Shown: in pieces, positions 43,332 through 51,655 of the stretch
Layout of the letters: each line of letters starts with the position of its first letter
Numbering within the stretch: the first letter of the stretch is position 1
Source: Pseudomonadota bacterium
GTDB taxonomy: Bacteria > Pseudomonadota > Gammaproteobacteria > Xanthomonadales > Xanthomonadaceae
Length of the DNA stretch: 64,000 bases
Reading direction: 5' to 3'
NCBI GenBank assembly: GCA_963205495.1
Contig: CAUJIN010000024.1
Location: 26,665 to 90,664 of the forward strand
Program-made: the position numbers and the translations under genes
The notes under the pieces: model-generated
The model's database searches: none
What the model was told of the DNA's origin: nothing
What the model saw: only the letters and a program-made list of their open reading frames with translations

Positions 43332-43460
43332 GGGATTCGTGATTGGTGATTGGTGATTCGAAAGAGCGGAAACGGCAAGGCGGGTATTGAGGGATGCTGG
43401 AATGGTGGGCGCTTTTGGCTTTTGGCTTTTGGCTTTTGCCAATCACCAATCACGAATCCC
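43332..43460. repeat. Inverted-arm repeat element between trpA and the TPR gene
   Basis: A perfect 22-bp inverted repeat (GGGATTCGTGATTGGTGATT... at 43332-43353, complement at 43439-43460) encloses 85 bases. Inside lies the run TTTTGGC repeated three to four times (43412-43438). The right arm overlaps the stop codon and last five codons of the TPR gene. The arms are built of the short word GATTGGT in tandem. Confidence 0.9.
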
Positions 43461-44196
43461 GAATCACCGCCTTGAGCCGCCTGATCCACTCATCGTTGAG
43501 TTCGCGGGCGTGGCGGGGCATGTGCTTGACCGGCTGCAGGGCCTCTTCGGCGATCTTGCGGGCGGCCCCGGTTTCGCCCCAGCCGAAAAGGGTTTCGGCG
43601 TACCAGGCGCGCGGTTCGAGCGAGGCCCAGTAGCCCAGCAGGGCGTCGAACTCGTGGCGCGCGGCGTCCTTGTCGCCGCAGGCGGCCACGGCGCGTGCGT
43701 AGAGCAGGTGGCCTTCGCGCGACCTGTAGTCGGGCTGGCTGGAGATCAGGGCGTCCAGCTCGCGGCGCGCCTCTCCGGCCTGCCCGCTTTCCAGCAGCGC
43801 GCGGGCGTGGCGCACGGTGATGTCGGGGTCGTTGCGGTACAGGCCCTGCAGGCATTCGCGGTAGAGCGGCAGCGCCTCGCCGGGCTGGCCCGCCGCCAGC
43901 AGCGCGTCGGCCAGGCGCAGGCGATTTTGCACCGTGGAGGAAAGCTCGAAGGCTTCCCGCGCCTGGCGCAGTTCGCGGCCCGGATCGATCTGCTCGCGCA
44001 GCGCCCGGAGCGCCCGCCGTCCACCGCGGCTGTCGCGCACCGACGGCAGCCAGACCGCAACGCCATACACAACGCTGCCGATCAGCGGGAACAGGAAAAG
44101 CACCAGCAGCCAGTACATCTCCTGCCGCGTGCGGATCGCGTGGATCGCGAAAAGGATCGCGATGATGATGTGCAGACTGATGCCGAGGATGTGCAT
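43450..44196 (-). CDS. TPR-like protein with N-terminal membrane segments
   Basis: A 248-residue protein between trpB and trpA. Two hydrophobic helices (about 3-20 and 27-50, MYWLLVLFLFPLIGSVVYGVAVWL) precede tetratricopeptide-like helical repeats (about 75-235; RLRLADALLAAGQPGEALPLYRECL, RHARALLESGQAGEARRELDALI, YARAVAACGDKDAARHEFDALL). This suggests an inner-membrane scaffold facing the cytoplasm. Its last five codons and stop lie inside a repeat element. Nothing ties it to tryptophan synthesis except location. Confidence 0.82.
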   Translation of the reverse strand: MHILGISLHIIIAILFAIHAIRTRQEMYWLLVLFLFPLIGSVVYGVAVWLPSVRDSRGGRRALRALREQIDPGRELRQAREAFELSSTVQNRLRLADALLAAGQPGEALPLYRECLQGLYRNDPDITVRHARALLESGQAGEARRELDALISSQPDYRSREGHLLYARAVAACGDKDAARHEFDALLGYWASLEPRAWYAETLFGWGETGAARKIAEEALQPVKHMPRHARELNDEWIRRLKAVIRDS

Positions 44197-44204
44197 TTGG
44201 AGCC

Positions 44205-44322
44205 GGGAATGGGAAATAGAGAATGGGGAATCGCAGGAGCGGGGTTGGGCAAGATTGAAGGGTATCGGGCTGCGGAAGCCTCAACGGCTTTTACCATTCT
44301 CCATTCCCGATTCCCCATTCCC
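44205..44322. repeat. GGGAAT-word inverted-arm repeat element
   Basis: The left arm (44205-44233) is made of GGGAATGG-type words; the right arm (44295-44322) is built from the complementary words (CATTCTCCATTCCCGATTCC...). About 60 bases lie between. The arms pair imperfectly. It sits between trpB and the TPR gene and has the same size and architecture as the elements at 43332 and 53007. Confidence 0.85.
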
Positions 44323-44327
44323 TGCCG

Positions 44328-45536
44328 TCAAAGCACCAACCCCTCCCGCGCCGCGATGGTGTGGACGTCCTTGTCGCCGCGGCCGGAGAGGTTGCAGAGC
44401 ACCAGGCCGTCCCTGGGCAGCTCGCGGGCGAGCTTGATGGCCTGGGCCACGGCGTGGCTGGATTCGAGCGCGGGCAGGATGCCTTCGGTGCGGCACAGGA
44501 GGTGGAAGGCTTCGAGCGCTTCCTCGTCGGTGACGCCGACGTATTCGGTCCGGCCCGTGTCTTTCAGAAAGCTGTGCTCGGGGCCGACGCCGGGGTAGTC
44601 CAGGCCGGCGGAAATCGAATGGGTCTCGGTGATCTGGCCATCATCGTCGCACAGCAGATAGGTGCGGTTGCCGTGCAGCACGCCCGGCCGGCCGGCGGCG
44701 AGCGAAGCGGCGTGGCGGCCGGTTTCGATGCCTTCGCCGGCCGCTTCCGCGCCGACGATGCGTACCGCGTGATCGTTGAGGAAGGCGTGGAACAGGCCGA
44801 TGGCGTTGCTGCCCCCGCCGACGCAGGCGGTGATCGCGTCGGGCAGGCGGCCGTACTGCGCCAGCATTTGCGCGCGCGCCTCGCGCCCGACCACGGCGTT
44901 GAAGTCGCGCACCATCATCGGGTACGGGTGCGGGCCGGCCACGGTGCCGATGATGTAGAAGGTGTCGGCGACGTTGGTCACCCAGTCGCGCATGGCTTCG
45001 TTCAGCGCATCCTTGAGCGTCTTCGAGCCGGAGGTGACCGGCACCACCTTCGCGCCCAGCAGGTTCATGCGGTAGACGTTGATCTTCTGGCGCTCGATGT
45101 CGGTGGCGCCCATGTAGACCACGCATTCCAGCCCCAGGCGCGCCGCCACGGTGGCGCTGGCTACGCCGTGCTGGCCGGCGCCCGTTTCCGCGATGATGCG
45201 GGTCTTGCCCATGCGCTGGGCCAGCATGGCCTGGCCCACGGTGTTGTTGATCTTGTGCGCGCCGGTGTGGTTCAGGTCCTCGCGCTTGAGCACGATGCGC
45301 GCGCCACCCACCTTCTCGCTCAGGCGCCGGGCGTGATAGATCGGGCTGGGCCGGCCGACGTAGTCGCGCAGATCCGCGTCCAGCTCGGCGAGGAACTCGG
45401 GATCCTCGCGGTAGCGCAGCCAGGCTTCCGTGAGTTCGGCCAGCGGCTGCATCAGGGTCTCGGCCACGAAGCGGCCGCCGAAGCGGCCGAAGTGGCCGCG
45501 GGCGTCGGGATAGGCGGTGAAGTCGGGAAAGTTCAT
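44328..45536 (-). CDS. trpB: Tryptophan synthase beta subunit
   Basis: A 402-residue PLP enzyme that condenses indole with serine. The PLP lysine lies in [18 protein letters not shown], the substrate loop is [12 protein letters not shown], and the phosphate site is [16 protein letters not shown] 45536 is chosen by homology. It is divergent from the TrpI-like regulator across a palindrome, the classical arrangement for trpBA activated by TrpI in pseudomonads. Confidence 0.97.
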   Translation of the reverse strand: MNFPDFTAYPDARGHFGRFGGRFVAETLMQPLAELTEAWLRYREDPEFLAELDADLRDYVGRPSPIYHARRLSEKVGGARIVLKREDLNHTGAHKINNTVGQAMLAQRMGKTRIIAETGAGQHGVASATVAARLGLECVVYMGATDIERQKINVYRMNLLGAKVVPVTSGSKTLKDALNEAMRDWVTNVADTFYIIGTVAGPHPYPMMVRDFNAVVGREARAQMLAQYGRLPDAITACVGGGSNAIGLFHAFLNDHAVRIVGAEAAGEGIETGRHAASLAAGRPGVLHGNRTYLLCDDDGQITETHSISAGLDYPGVGPEHSFLKDTGRTEYVGVTDEEALEAFHLLCRTEGILPALESSHAVAQAIKLARELPRDGLVLCNLSGRGDKDVHTIAAREGLVL

Positions 45537-45577
45537 GGAGGGCTTCGAACGGGGATCGTGCGGCACGCAGTCTACTT

Positions 45578-45592
45578 CACGCATGATGCGTG
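45578..45592 (+). promoter_or_regulatory. Palindrome between trpB and trpI, probable regulator site
   Basis: CACGCAT-G-ATGCGTG is a perfect palindrome with 7-base arms, 41 bases from trpB and 41 bases from the regulator start. LysR-type activators bind such dyads between divergent genes. Binding by the TrpI-like protein is inference. Confidence 0.55.
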
Positions 45593-45633
45593 GATAAGCC
45601 ATAAAATCCTGCAAATAGGTCAGGTTTTCTCAC

Positions 45634-46536
45634 ATGACAAATCGCCCGCTTCCGCCCCTCAACGCCCTGCGCGCCTTCGAGGCCGTGGTGCGCCTGGGCA
45701 GCGCGGTGCGCGCGGCGGACGAACTGCACGTCACCCACGGCGCGATCAGCCGGCACCTGCGTACGCTGGAGGAAAGCCTCGGCTGCGCGCTGCTGCGGCG
45801 CGAGGGGCGCGGCCTGGTTCCCACCGCCGCCGGCCAGCGCCTGGCCGAAGCGTCCGGCGATGCCTTTTCCCTGCTGCGCGATGCCTGTGCACGGCTGCGG
45901 CAGGACGGCGCGCACGCAGCGCTGGTGCTGGGCTGTTCGGCCAGTGTGCTGGCACGCTGGATGATCCCGCGGCTTTCGCGGCTGGAAGCCGATCTTCCCG
46001 CCCTGCGCCTGCACCTTTCCCCGCAGGAGACCGCGCCCGACGCCGCGCTCTCGGGCCTGGACGCCGCCCTGCTTCTTGCCTCCCCGCCCTGGCCCGCTTC
46101 GTGGGGCGTGCACCGCCTCGCCCCGGAACGCATCGGCCCGGTGCTTTCCCCGCAGCATCCCGGCGCCGCATGGCTGGTCGATGCGCCGGTTGCGGCATTG
46201 CGCGAAATTCCCCTCCTGCATACCGCCTCGCGTCCGCAAGCCTGGGCGGACTGGGCGCAGGGCGCGGGCCTCGATCCCGAAACCCTGTGCATGGGCCAGG
46301 GTTTCGCGCACCTCTACTACCTGCTCGAAGCCGCCGCAGCCGGACTGGGCATCGCCATCGCACCCGAGCCTCTGGTGCGCGACGACCTCGCCGCCGGTCG
46401 CCTGATCGCGCCCTGGGGGTTCGTCGAAACCGACGCGCAGTGGGTGCTGTGTCACCGCCGCGGACGGGAGGATCCGCGCGTGGAGGCGCTGGCCGGATGG
46501 CTGCGCGGTGCGCTTGCGGAGACCACGCTTTCGTAG
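45634..46536 (+). CDS. LysR family regulator, TrpI-like
   Basis: A 300-residue LysR regulator. The winged helix (about 7-65: LPPLNALRAFEAVVRLGSAVRAADELHVTHGAISRHLRTLEESLG) has the GcvA/TrpI-type VTHGAISRHLR recognition helix. The co-inducer domain follows (about 90-295). In Pseudomonas, TrpI binds indoleglycerol phosphate and activates divergent trpBA; gene order here is the same, so that role is likely. The downstream gap to 46625 holds a REP-like fragment (GTAGGGCAGAACCCGCGC). Confidence 0.85.
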   Translation: MTNRPLPPLNALRAFEAVVRLGSAVRAADELHVTHGAISRHLRTLEESLGCALLRREGRGLVPTAAGQRLAEASGDAFSLLRDACARLRQDGAHAALVLGCSASVLARWMIPRLSRLEADLPALRLHLSPQETAPDAALSGLDAALLLASPPWPASWGVHRLAPERIGPVLSPQHPGAAWLVDAPVAALREIPLLHTASRPQAWADWAQGAGLDPETLCMGQGFAHLYYLLEAAAAGLGIAIAPEPLVRDDLAAGRLIAPWGFVETDAQWVLCHRRGREDPRVEALAGWLRGALAETTLS

Positions 46537-46625
46537 GGCAGAACCCGCGCGCTCTTTTCGTAGAAACCGGCGCGCGGTGCGCGCGGAGACTTCCTCGCCC
46601 CCGCGCTCCATTCACGCCGCGGCGG

Positions 46626-47759
46626 TCACGGCTCGAAGCCGTCGATGAAGAGCCAAGGGCGCGTCTGGTTCTCGTATGGGCCAGGATCCACCGCGCCGAA
46701 TCGGACCCGCAGCTGCGCGTCGAGATCGCTGCCGCCCAGCGGATAGTAGGGCAGCGGTGCCAGTCCCCGGTCGATGAGCGGTGACGCATCGGCCAAACGG
46801 AAGTTGCCGTTGGCCGGATCGACGAACAGCGGATCGCCCGTGAACGCATGGGTGGCAGCCAGCGGCAGATTGCCGCTCAGCACGGGGATCAGGCTGTAGT
46901 CGGCGGCGGCGCTGCCGTTGCCCAGACCGATCACGGCCATGCCTTCGATGTTGAGATCGGATAGCGCGTTGTCGTGGAACAGGCTGTTGAGTACGGCCAG
47001 ATGCACGCCCGCCGGCAGCCCCACGCCGATGCCGCAGCCGCGCGTGCCGTCGCCGGCGCAGCGTCCGCGCGCAAACGTGCTGTTGGCGATGATGATGGCC
47101 GGCGACACGCTCGCCGCTGTCGCCACCACGTTGATCGCCGCGTGGCCGAACGCCGATGCGCTGGCGTCGTTGTTGTCGAACAGGCTGTTGGCGACGCGCA
47201 CGAAGCCGTTCTTGGCGTACAGCTCGGCACCGCCGCCGAAGTAACCGTCGCTGTTGGCGACGATGACGCGGTCGAGCCACAGCTCGGTATAGCCATCGGA
47301 GTACGAGTTCATCTGGATACCGCCGCCGCGCTGGTACGTCGCCGAGTCGCCGTAGCCGTTCGCGATCGTCAGGTTCATCACGCCCAGGCGCGCCGCCTGC
47401 GTCGTGCCCGCAGGCGGCATCAGGATGATCTGCAGTACGCGGCTCTGGCCGGCGCCGTCGAGAACCGTGCGCGATGCGTCCATGCGCATCTGCGCGCAAT
47501 CGTTGCCGTCGACCGTGTACCAGCCACCCGTGATCCACATCCAGCCCGTGGTCTGTGCGTTGTAGGTGAAGGTGCCGGCAAAAGTGGTGTAAATGCCTTC
47601 GCGCACCCGGATTTCATCGTCCCCGGGCGAAGCTGCGGCGGCGGTGAGCGCCTGTTGAAGCTCGGTGTGGTTGCGCACGCACCACGTCGCGGCATGGCCT
47701 GCGGGTGCCTCCGCCAGCAGGAGCAGTGCCAGCAGCAGGAAAAGGATCGGCCTGGGCAT
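46626..47759 (-). CDS. Secreted parallel beta-helix protein with choice-of-anchor Q motif
   Basis: A 377-residue exported protein. A signal peptide (about 1-23, APAGHAAT) precedes beta-helix coils (about 90-300; LGVMNLTIANGYGD, LDRVIVANSDGYFGGGAEL, VRVANSLFDNND, ILANSTF-like turns). The end carries the choice-of-anchor Q pattern DPLFVDPANGNFRLADASPLIDRG. It finishes with WLFIDGFEP; a terminal DGFE motif recurs on exported proteins of this bacterial group as far as I know and may be a sorting tag. GGAG precedes ATG 47759; ATG 47765 is an alternative. No catalytic residues are evident. Confidence 0.82.
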   Translation of the reverse strand: MPRPILFLLLALLLLAEAPAGHAATWCVRNHTELQQALTAAAASPGDDEIRVREGIYTTFAGTFTYNAQTTGWMWITGGWYTVDGNDCAQMRMDASRTVLDGAGQSRVLQIILMPPAGTTQAARLGVMNLTIANGYGDSATYQRGGGIQMNSYSDGYTELWLDRVIVANSDGYFGGGAELYAKNGFVRVANSLFDNNDASASAFGHAAINVVATAASVSPAIIIANSTFARGRCAGDGTRGCGIGVGLPAGVHLAVLNSLFHDNALSDLNIEGMAVIGLGNGSAAADYSLIPVLSGNLPLAATHAFTGDPLFVDPANGNFRLADASPLIDRGLAPLPYYPLGGSDLDAQLRVRFGAVDPGPYENQTRPWLFIDGFEP

Positions 47760-47815
47760 CGTCATCTCCGCATCGTGGTGTAGGGAGACAGTACGCAATA
47801 CCGGGCCCGAAACAC

Positions 47816-48685
47816 TCATTTTCCAGGAGCAAGGGCGATCAGGGCGATGGCCAGGATGGCCAGGGCGATGCCGAGGCGGTTCCAGCGGCTGGTGGGCTCG
47901 CCGAACAGCGCGACGCCGGCGAGGGTGCCGAGCACCACCACGCCGATGTTCATGCTGGCGAAGACCACGGCGGGGCTGTCGGGCAGGGCGCGATGGGCGC
48001 GCACGTAGCAGACGATGTTGCCGAAGTTGAGCGCGCCCAGGGCGAGGCCGGCGACGAGGTTCTTCCAGCGCAGCGGCGCACGGCCGCGCGCGTGCCGCAC
48101 GACCTGCAATGCCAGCATGCCGAGGAAGGCGAACGTGAAGGCGACCAGCAGCGAGGCGGCGAACGGCGTGCCGGCACGTGCGATCAGCTTGAGCACCACG
48201 TCCACGAGGGCAAAGCCGACCCAGACCGTCAAGAGCGGAAGCCAGGCGGCGTCGCCGCGCGCGGCCTGCGGGTCGGGTCGCGCGACGATGGCCGCCACCG
48301 CGATCAGCCCCAGGGCCAGCCCGGCGAGCTTCTGCACGCCGGCGCTTTCGCCGAGGAAGGTGAAGGCGGCGAGGAGCGAGAGCAGCAGGGACAGGCGCTG
48401 GGCGGCATCGGTGCGCACGATGCCGGCGCGCCGCACCGAGGCCGCCAGCACGAGGAACAGGCTGGGCAGCACGATGGCCAGCAGCAGCAGGGCCGCCCAG
48501 GGCGTGTCCGGCGCGCGCAGCGCGTCGAACGGCGGATCGAGCAGCAGCAGGCTCAGCGCGCCGGCCGAGAGGTAGTTCCAGGTGATCGCCTGCGCCGCGT
48601 CGATGCCGCGCCGCGGCATCCACTTGAGGACGATGGACACCAGTACGCTGAACGCCGCCGCCGCGGCGACGAAGGCCAGGCCCAT
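47816..48685 (-). CDS. EamA/DMT family transporter
   Basis: A 289-residue inner-membrane protein with ten predicted helices and the two-fold EamA repeat (the second half shows ASMNIGVVVLGTLAGVALFGEPTSRWNRLGIALAILAIALI). Such permeases export or import small metabolites; the substrate is unknown. The ATG at 48685 overlaps the sigma factor stop (TGATG); a GTG one codon earlier is also possible. The coupling hints that the sigma factor and permease are co-expressed. Confidence 0.82.
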   Translation of the reverse strand: MGLAFVAAAAAFSVLVSIVLKWMPRRGIDAAQAITWNYLSAGALSLLLLDPPFDALRAPDTPWAALLLLAIVLPSLFLVLAASVRRAGIVRTDAAQRLSLLLSLLAAFTFLGESAGVQKLAGLALGLIAVAAIVARPDPQAARGDAAWLPLLTVWVGFALVDVVLKLIARAGTPFAASLLVAFTFAFLGMLALQVVRHARGRAPLRWKNLVAGLALGALNFGNIVCYVRAHRALPDSPAVVFASMNIGVVVLGTLAGVALFGEPTSRWNRLGIALAILAIALIALAPGK

Positions 48686-49287
48686 CACCGGCTCCGCGAA
48701 GCGTCGGCCGCGCCGCGCTGCTCCAGCGCCAGCATCAGCCAGGCGCGCGCCTTGTGCCAGTCGCGCGTCACGGTGCGCAGGTGCACGCCCATGAGGTCGG
48801 CGGTTTCCTGCGGGGTGTAGCCGGCGAACCAGCGGTACAGCACCACCTGCGCCAGGCGCGGGTGCTGGCGCTCCAGCTCGTCCAGCACCGAATCGATTTC
48901 CAGCAGCCGCGCAAGTTCCGCGGCGTCCTCGTGCGGGCGTTCGTCGAGATCGCGCTTGACTTCGCGCAGGCGCATGGCTTCGGCCAGGCGCGAGCGCGCG
49001 TGGTCGATCAGGATCTGGCGCATGGCGCGCGCCACCAGGGCGAAGAAGTGCGCGCGCCCTTCCAGCCCGGGGAAATCGGCGCGGCGCAGCTTGAGGTAGG
49101 CCTCGTGCACCAGCGCGGTGGTGGAAAGGGTTTCGCCCGGCTCCATCTGCCGGCGCTGCGCGCGCGCCAGACGCCGCAGGTCCTGATGCACCAGCGGCAT
49201 CAGCACGTCGAGCGGATTGGCCTCGCCCGCCGCCGCCAGGATGCGGGTGATCTGCGCCAGTGCGTCGTCGTTTTCCTGCGTCGGCAC
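48685..49287 (-). CDS. ECF-type RNA polymerase sigma factor (TIGR02999-like)
   Basis: A 200-residue sigma factor from GTG 49287, with AGGGAG upstream; ATG 49335 would add 16 residues. Region 2 (VHEAYLKLRR, AHFFALVARAMRQILIDHAR) and region 4 (LDELERQHPRLAQVVLYRWFAGYTPQETADLMGVHLRTVTRDWHKARAWL) are clear. The IDHAR word is typical of the TIGR02999 group. Members often sit beside serine/threonine kinase or TPR genes; here there is no anti-sigma gene, only a permease, so its control is unclear. Confidence 0.88.
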   Translation of the reverse strand: MPTQENDDALAQITRILAAAGEANPLDVLMPLVHQDLRRLARAQRRQMEPGETLSTTALVHEAYLKLRRADFPGLEGRAHFFALVARAMRQILIDHARSRLAEAMRLREVKRDLDERPHEDAAELARLLEIDSVLDELERQHPRLAQVVLYRWFAGYTPQETADLMGVHLRTVTRDWHKARAWLMLALEQRGAADASRSR

Positions 49288-49351
49288 GCGGTGGGGCTCC
49301 CTCGCGGCTTCCGGATTCGCGCCGCAGCCGCGCATTGTGCCGGAACGCGGT

Positions 49352-50077
49352 TCAGCGCGGTGCATCGGCTGGCAGCGACCAGCCGAACAGCGCAAGCGCG
49401 CGGGCGAAGTCTGCATCGGGCGGAGCCTGCACGCGCAGGGCCGTGCCGTGGACGGGATGCATGAAATCCAGCGCGTGTGCGTGCAGCAGCATGCGGTGGA
49501 TGCCGCGCATGCGGAAAACCAGGTTGCGCCGGCCGTCGCCGTGGCTGGTGTCGCCGATCAGGTGGTGGTCGATGTGTTTGAGATGGCGGCGAATCTGGCG
49601 GAAGCGCCCGGTCTGCGGCCGGCACGCCAGCAGCGCGAAGCGCGAGGTGGGAAAGCCCGCCGCCGGCTCGTCCAGCTCGCCGCGCGCCAGCACTTCCACC
49701 CGAGTCAGCGCGGGCTTTTTCTCCGGCTTGCCCGGGCCGCCGTCGAGCGGGTGGTCGATATCGAATTCGGGTCGCTCCGGCCAGCCGCGGCACACGGCAA
49801 GGTAGGTCTTTTCCACCTCGCGCGACATGAACTGGCGGCCGAGCGCGCCGGCCACCTCCCGCTCGAAGGCCAGCAGCAGGCAGCCGCTGGTGGCGCGGTC
49901 GAGGCGATGGACGAGGTGGATCGGTCGTTCGAACTGCCGGCGCAGGCGATCTGCGGCGAAGTCGCTTTCCCCGCGCGCCAGCGCGCTGTCGTGCACCATC
50001 AGCCCGGCCGGCTTGTTCACCACGGCGAGCGCATCGTCGCGATGCAGCACTTCCAGCGCTGGCGCATCCCCGCTCAT
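49352..50077 (-). CDS. truC: tRNA pseudouridine(65) synthase TruC
   Basis: A 241-residue RluA-family enzyme without an S4 domain. The catalytic motif is HLVHRLDRATSGCLLLAF, and CRPQTGRFRQIRRHLKHIDHHLIGDTSHGDGRRN is diagnostic for TruC, which modifies position 65 of some tRNAs. Length fits the family. The ATG overlaps the Lrp gene stop (ATGA). Confidence 0.92.
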   Translation of the reverse strand: MSGDAPALEVLHRDDALAVVNKPAGLMVHDSALARGESDFAADRLRRQFERPIHLVHRLDRATSGCLLLAFEREVAGALGRQFMSREVEKTYLAVCRGWPERPEFDIDHPLDGGPGKPEKKPALTRVEVLARGELDEPAAGFPTSRFALLACRPQTGRFRQIRRHLKHIDHHLIGDTSHGDGRRNLVFRMRGIHRMLLHAHALDFMHPVHGTALRVQAPPDADFARALALFGWSLPADAPR

Positions 50078-50562
50078 GCGCGCGCTGCCGTCAGCGGCAG
50101 CGCGTGGCCGGCCTTGACCACGCGCAGCACCAGGCTGGAGTTCACGTCGGCCACCAGCCCGGCGACCAGCAGGCGATCGAGCAGGAAGCGCGAAAAATGT
50201 TCGAGGTCGGCCACGGCGACGTGCAGCAGGTAGTCCATGTCGCCGGTCAGCGCGTGGCAGGAAACCACTTCATCCCACTCCTGCACCAGCCGCGCGAACT
50301 GCTCCACGCGCTCGCGGTCGCGGTGTTCGAGCTGGAGCCGCACGAAGGCCTGCAGGCCCAGTCCGATGCGCACCGGATCCAGCCGCGCGCCGAAACCGGC
50401 GATCACGCCCTCGCGCTCCAGCCGCTGCACCCGCCGCAGGCAGGCCGAGGGCGACAGGTTCACCCGCTCGGCCAGCTCGGCGTTGGTGAGACGGCCTTCG
50501 CTCTGGAGCCAGGCCAGCAGGGTGAGATCGATGCGGTCGAGCGCTGGGATGGATCGGTTCAT
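50074..50562 (-). CDS. Lrp/AsnC family regulator, probably of phenylalanine hydroxylase
   Basis: A 162-residue regulator. The helix-turn-helix (about 8-58: LDRIDLTLLAWLQSEGRLTNAELAERVNLSPSACLRRVQRLEREGVI) is followed by the ligand-binding RAM domain (about 70-150, CHALTGDMDYLLHVAVADLEHF). It is divergent from phhA over a 124-base gap that carries a dyad, which makes it the likely amino-acid-responsive regulator of that gene. Coupled to truC downstream. Confidence 0.9.
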   Translation of the reverse strand: MNRSIPALDRIDLTLLAWLQSEGRLTNAELAERVNLSPSACLRRVQRLEREGVIAGFGARLDPVRIGLGLQAFVRLQLEHRDRERVEQFARLVQEWDEVVSCHALTGDMDYLLHVAVADLEHFSRFLLDRLLVAGLVADVNSSLVLRVVKAGHALPLTAARA

Positions 50563-50616
50563 TGTTTCATGAAATGAGCATTTTTCGCACGATCATTGCA
50601 ATTTGACCCCAGTACG

Positions 50617-50641
50617 GCGCAACAAAGCAACCTTGTTGCGC
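50617..50641 (+). promoter_or_regulatory. Dyad in the lrp-phhA intergenic region
   Basis: GCGCAACAA and its exact complement TTGTTGCGC are separated by seven bases, 46 bases before phhA. It is probably the binding site of the divergent Lrp-type regulator or of another activator of phhA; the assignment is inference. Confidence 0.55.
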
Positions 50642-50686
50642 GCAATGACCGCTACATTGAAGGCTTGCGTGCCAACGGAGCCAACC

Positions 50687-51571
50687 ATGATTCCACAGCG
50701 CCTCGAGCATCAGGCCACCGACAAGGGCTATGTGCCGATTTACGCCACCGGCGTGGTGGAGCAGCCCTGGCACGACTACAGCGACACCGACCACGCGGTC
50801 TGGAGCGAGCTGTACGCGCGCCAGCGCGAAGTGCTGCGCGGTCGCGCCTGCGAGCAGTTCCTCGCCGCCATGGCGGCGCTGCAAATGGACGAGACGCGCA
50901 TCCCGCGCTTTTCCGACCTCGACATCCCGCTGCGCCGCAGCACCGGCTGGCGGCTGGTGGCGGTGGAAGGCCTGCTGCCCGAGGCCGATTTCTTCGGCCA
51001 CCTCGCCGCACGCGAGTTTCCCGTGACCTGGTGGATCCGCACGCCCGAGCAGATGGACTATCTGGCCGAACCCGATCTTTTCCACGACCTGTTCGGCCAC
51101 GTGCCGCTGCTGATGGATCCGGTGTTCGCCGACTACATGTGCGCTTACGGCCAGGGCGGCCTCAAGGCCATGCACCTGGGCCCGGACGCGCTGACGCAGC
51201 TGGCGCGGCTGTACTGGTACACGGTGGAGTTCGGGCTGATCCGCAGCGCCGAGGGCCTGCGCATCTACGGTTCGGGCATCCTCAGCAGCGCCGGGGAGAG
51301 CCGCTACTCGCTCCAGTCCGACGTGCCCAACCGCATCGGCTTCGACCGCGACCGCATCATGCGGACCCGCTACCGCATCGACAGCTTCCAGCGCGGCTAT
51401 TTCGTGATCGACAGCTTCGACCAGCTGTTCGAGGCCACCCGCCCCGACTTCACTCCGATCTACGCCCGCCTCGCCGGCCTTGCGCCGCATGCGGCCGGCG
51501 AGATCGTGCCCGGCGATGCGGTCATCACCCGCGGCACCTGCGAAGGCTGGGACGACACCCCGGACGCGTGA
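50687..51571 (+). CDS. phhA: Phenylalanine 4-monooxygenase
   Basis: A 294-residue aromatic amino acid hydroxylase that converts phenylalanine to tyrosine using tetrahydropterin and iron. Iron ligands are H133 and H138 in FHDLFGHVPLL and E181 in TVEFGLI. The ATG at 50687 follows GGAG. It feeds the tyrosine breakdown genes at 19-23 kb. No pterin dehydratase (phhB) gene is adjacent, unlike in Pseudomonas. Confidence 0.96.
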   Translation: MIPQRLEHQATDKGYVPIYATGVVEQPWHDYSDTDHAVWSELYARQREVLRGRACEQFLAAMAALQMDETRIPRFSDLDIPLRRSTGWRLVAVEGLLPEADFFGHLAAREFPVTWWIRTPEQMDYLAEPDLFHDLFGHVPLLMDPVFADYMCAYGQGGLKAMHLGPDALTQLARLYWYTVEFGLIRSAEGLRIYGSGILSSAGESRYSLQSDVPNRIGFDRDRIMRTRYRIDSFQRGYFVIDSFDQLFEATRPDFTPIYARLAGLAPHAAGEIVPGDAVITRGTCEGWDDTPDA

Positions 51572-51655
51572 CGCCCGGGGCGGATGGCGCGTGCGCGCAG
51601 GATCGCGACGCCGTGTCCCCGGCGCCGCGGTCCCGTGGTTTCAAGGCCAGACGGC

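Noticed and set aside
43326..43470. CRISPR array, because of the repeated GATTGGT and TTTTGGC words
   Set aside because: The words are tandem without unique spacers of constant length, and no cas genes are present.
48685..49287. ECF sigma factor with an anti-sigma partner
   Set aside because: The coupled downstream gene is an EamA permease with no anti-sigma domain.
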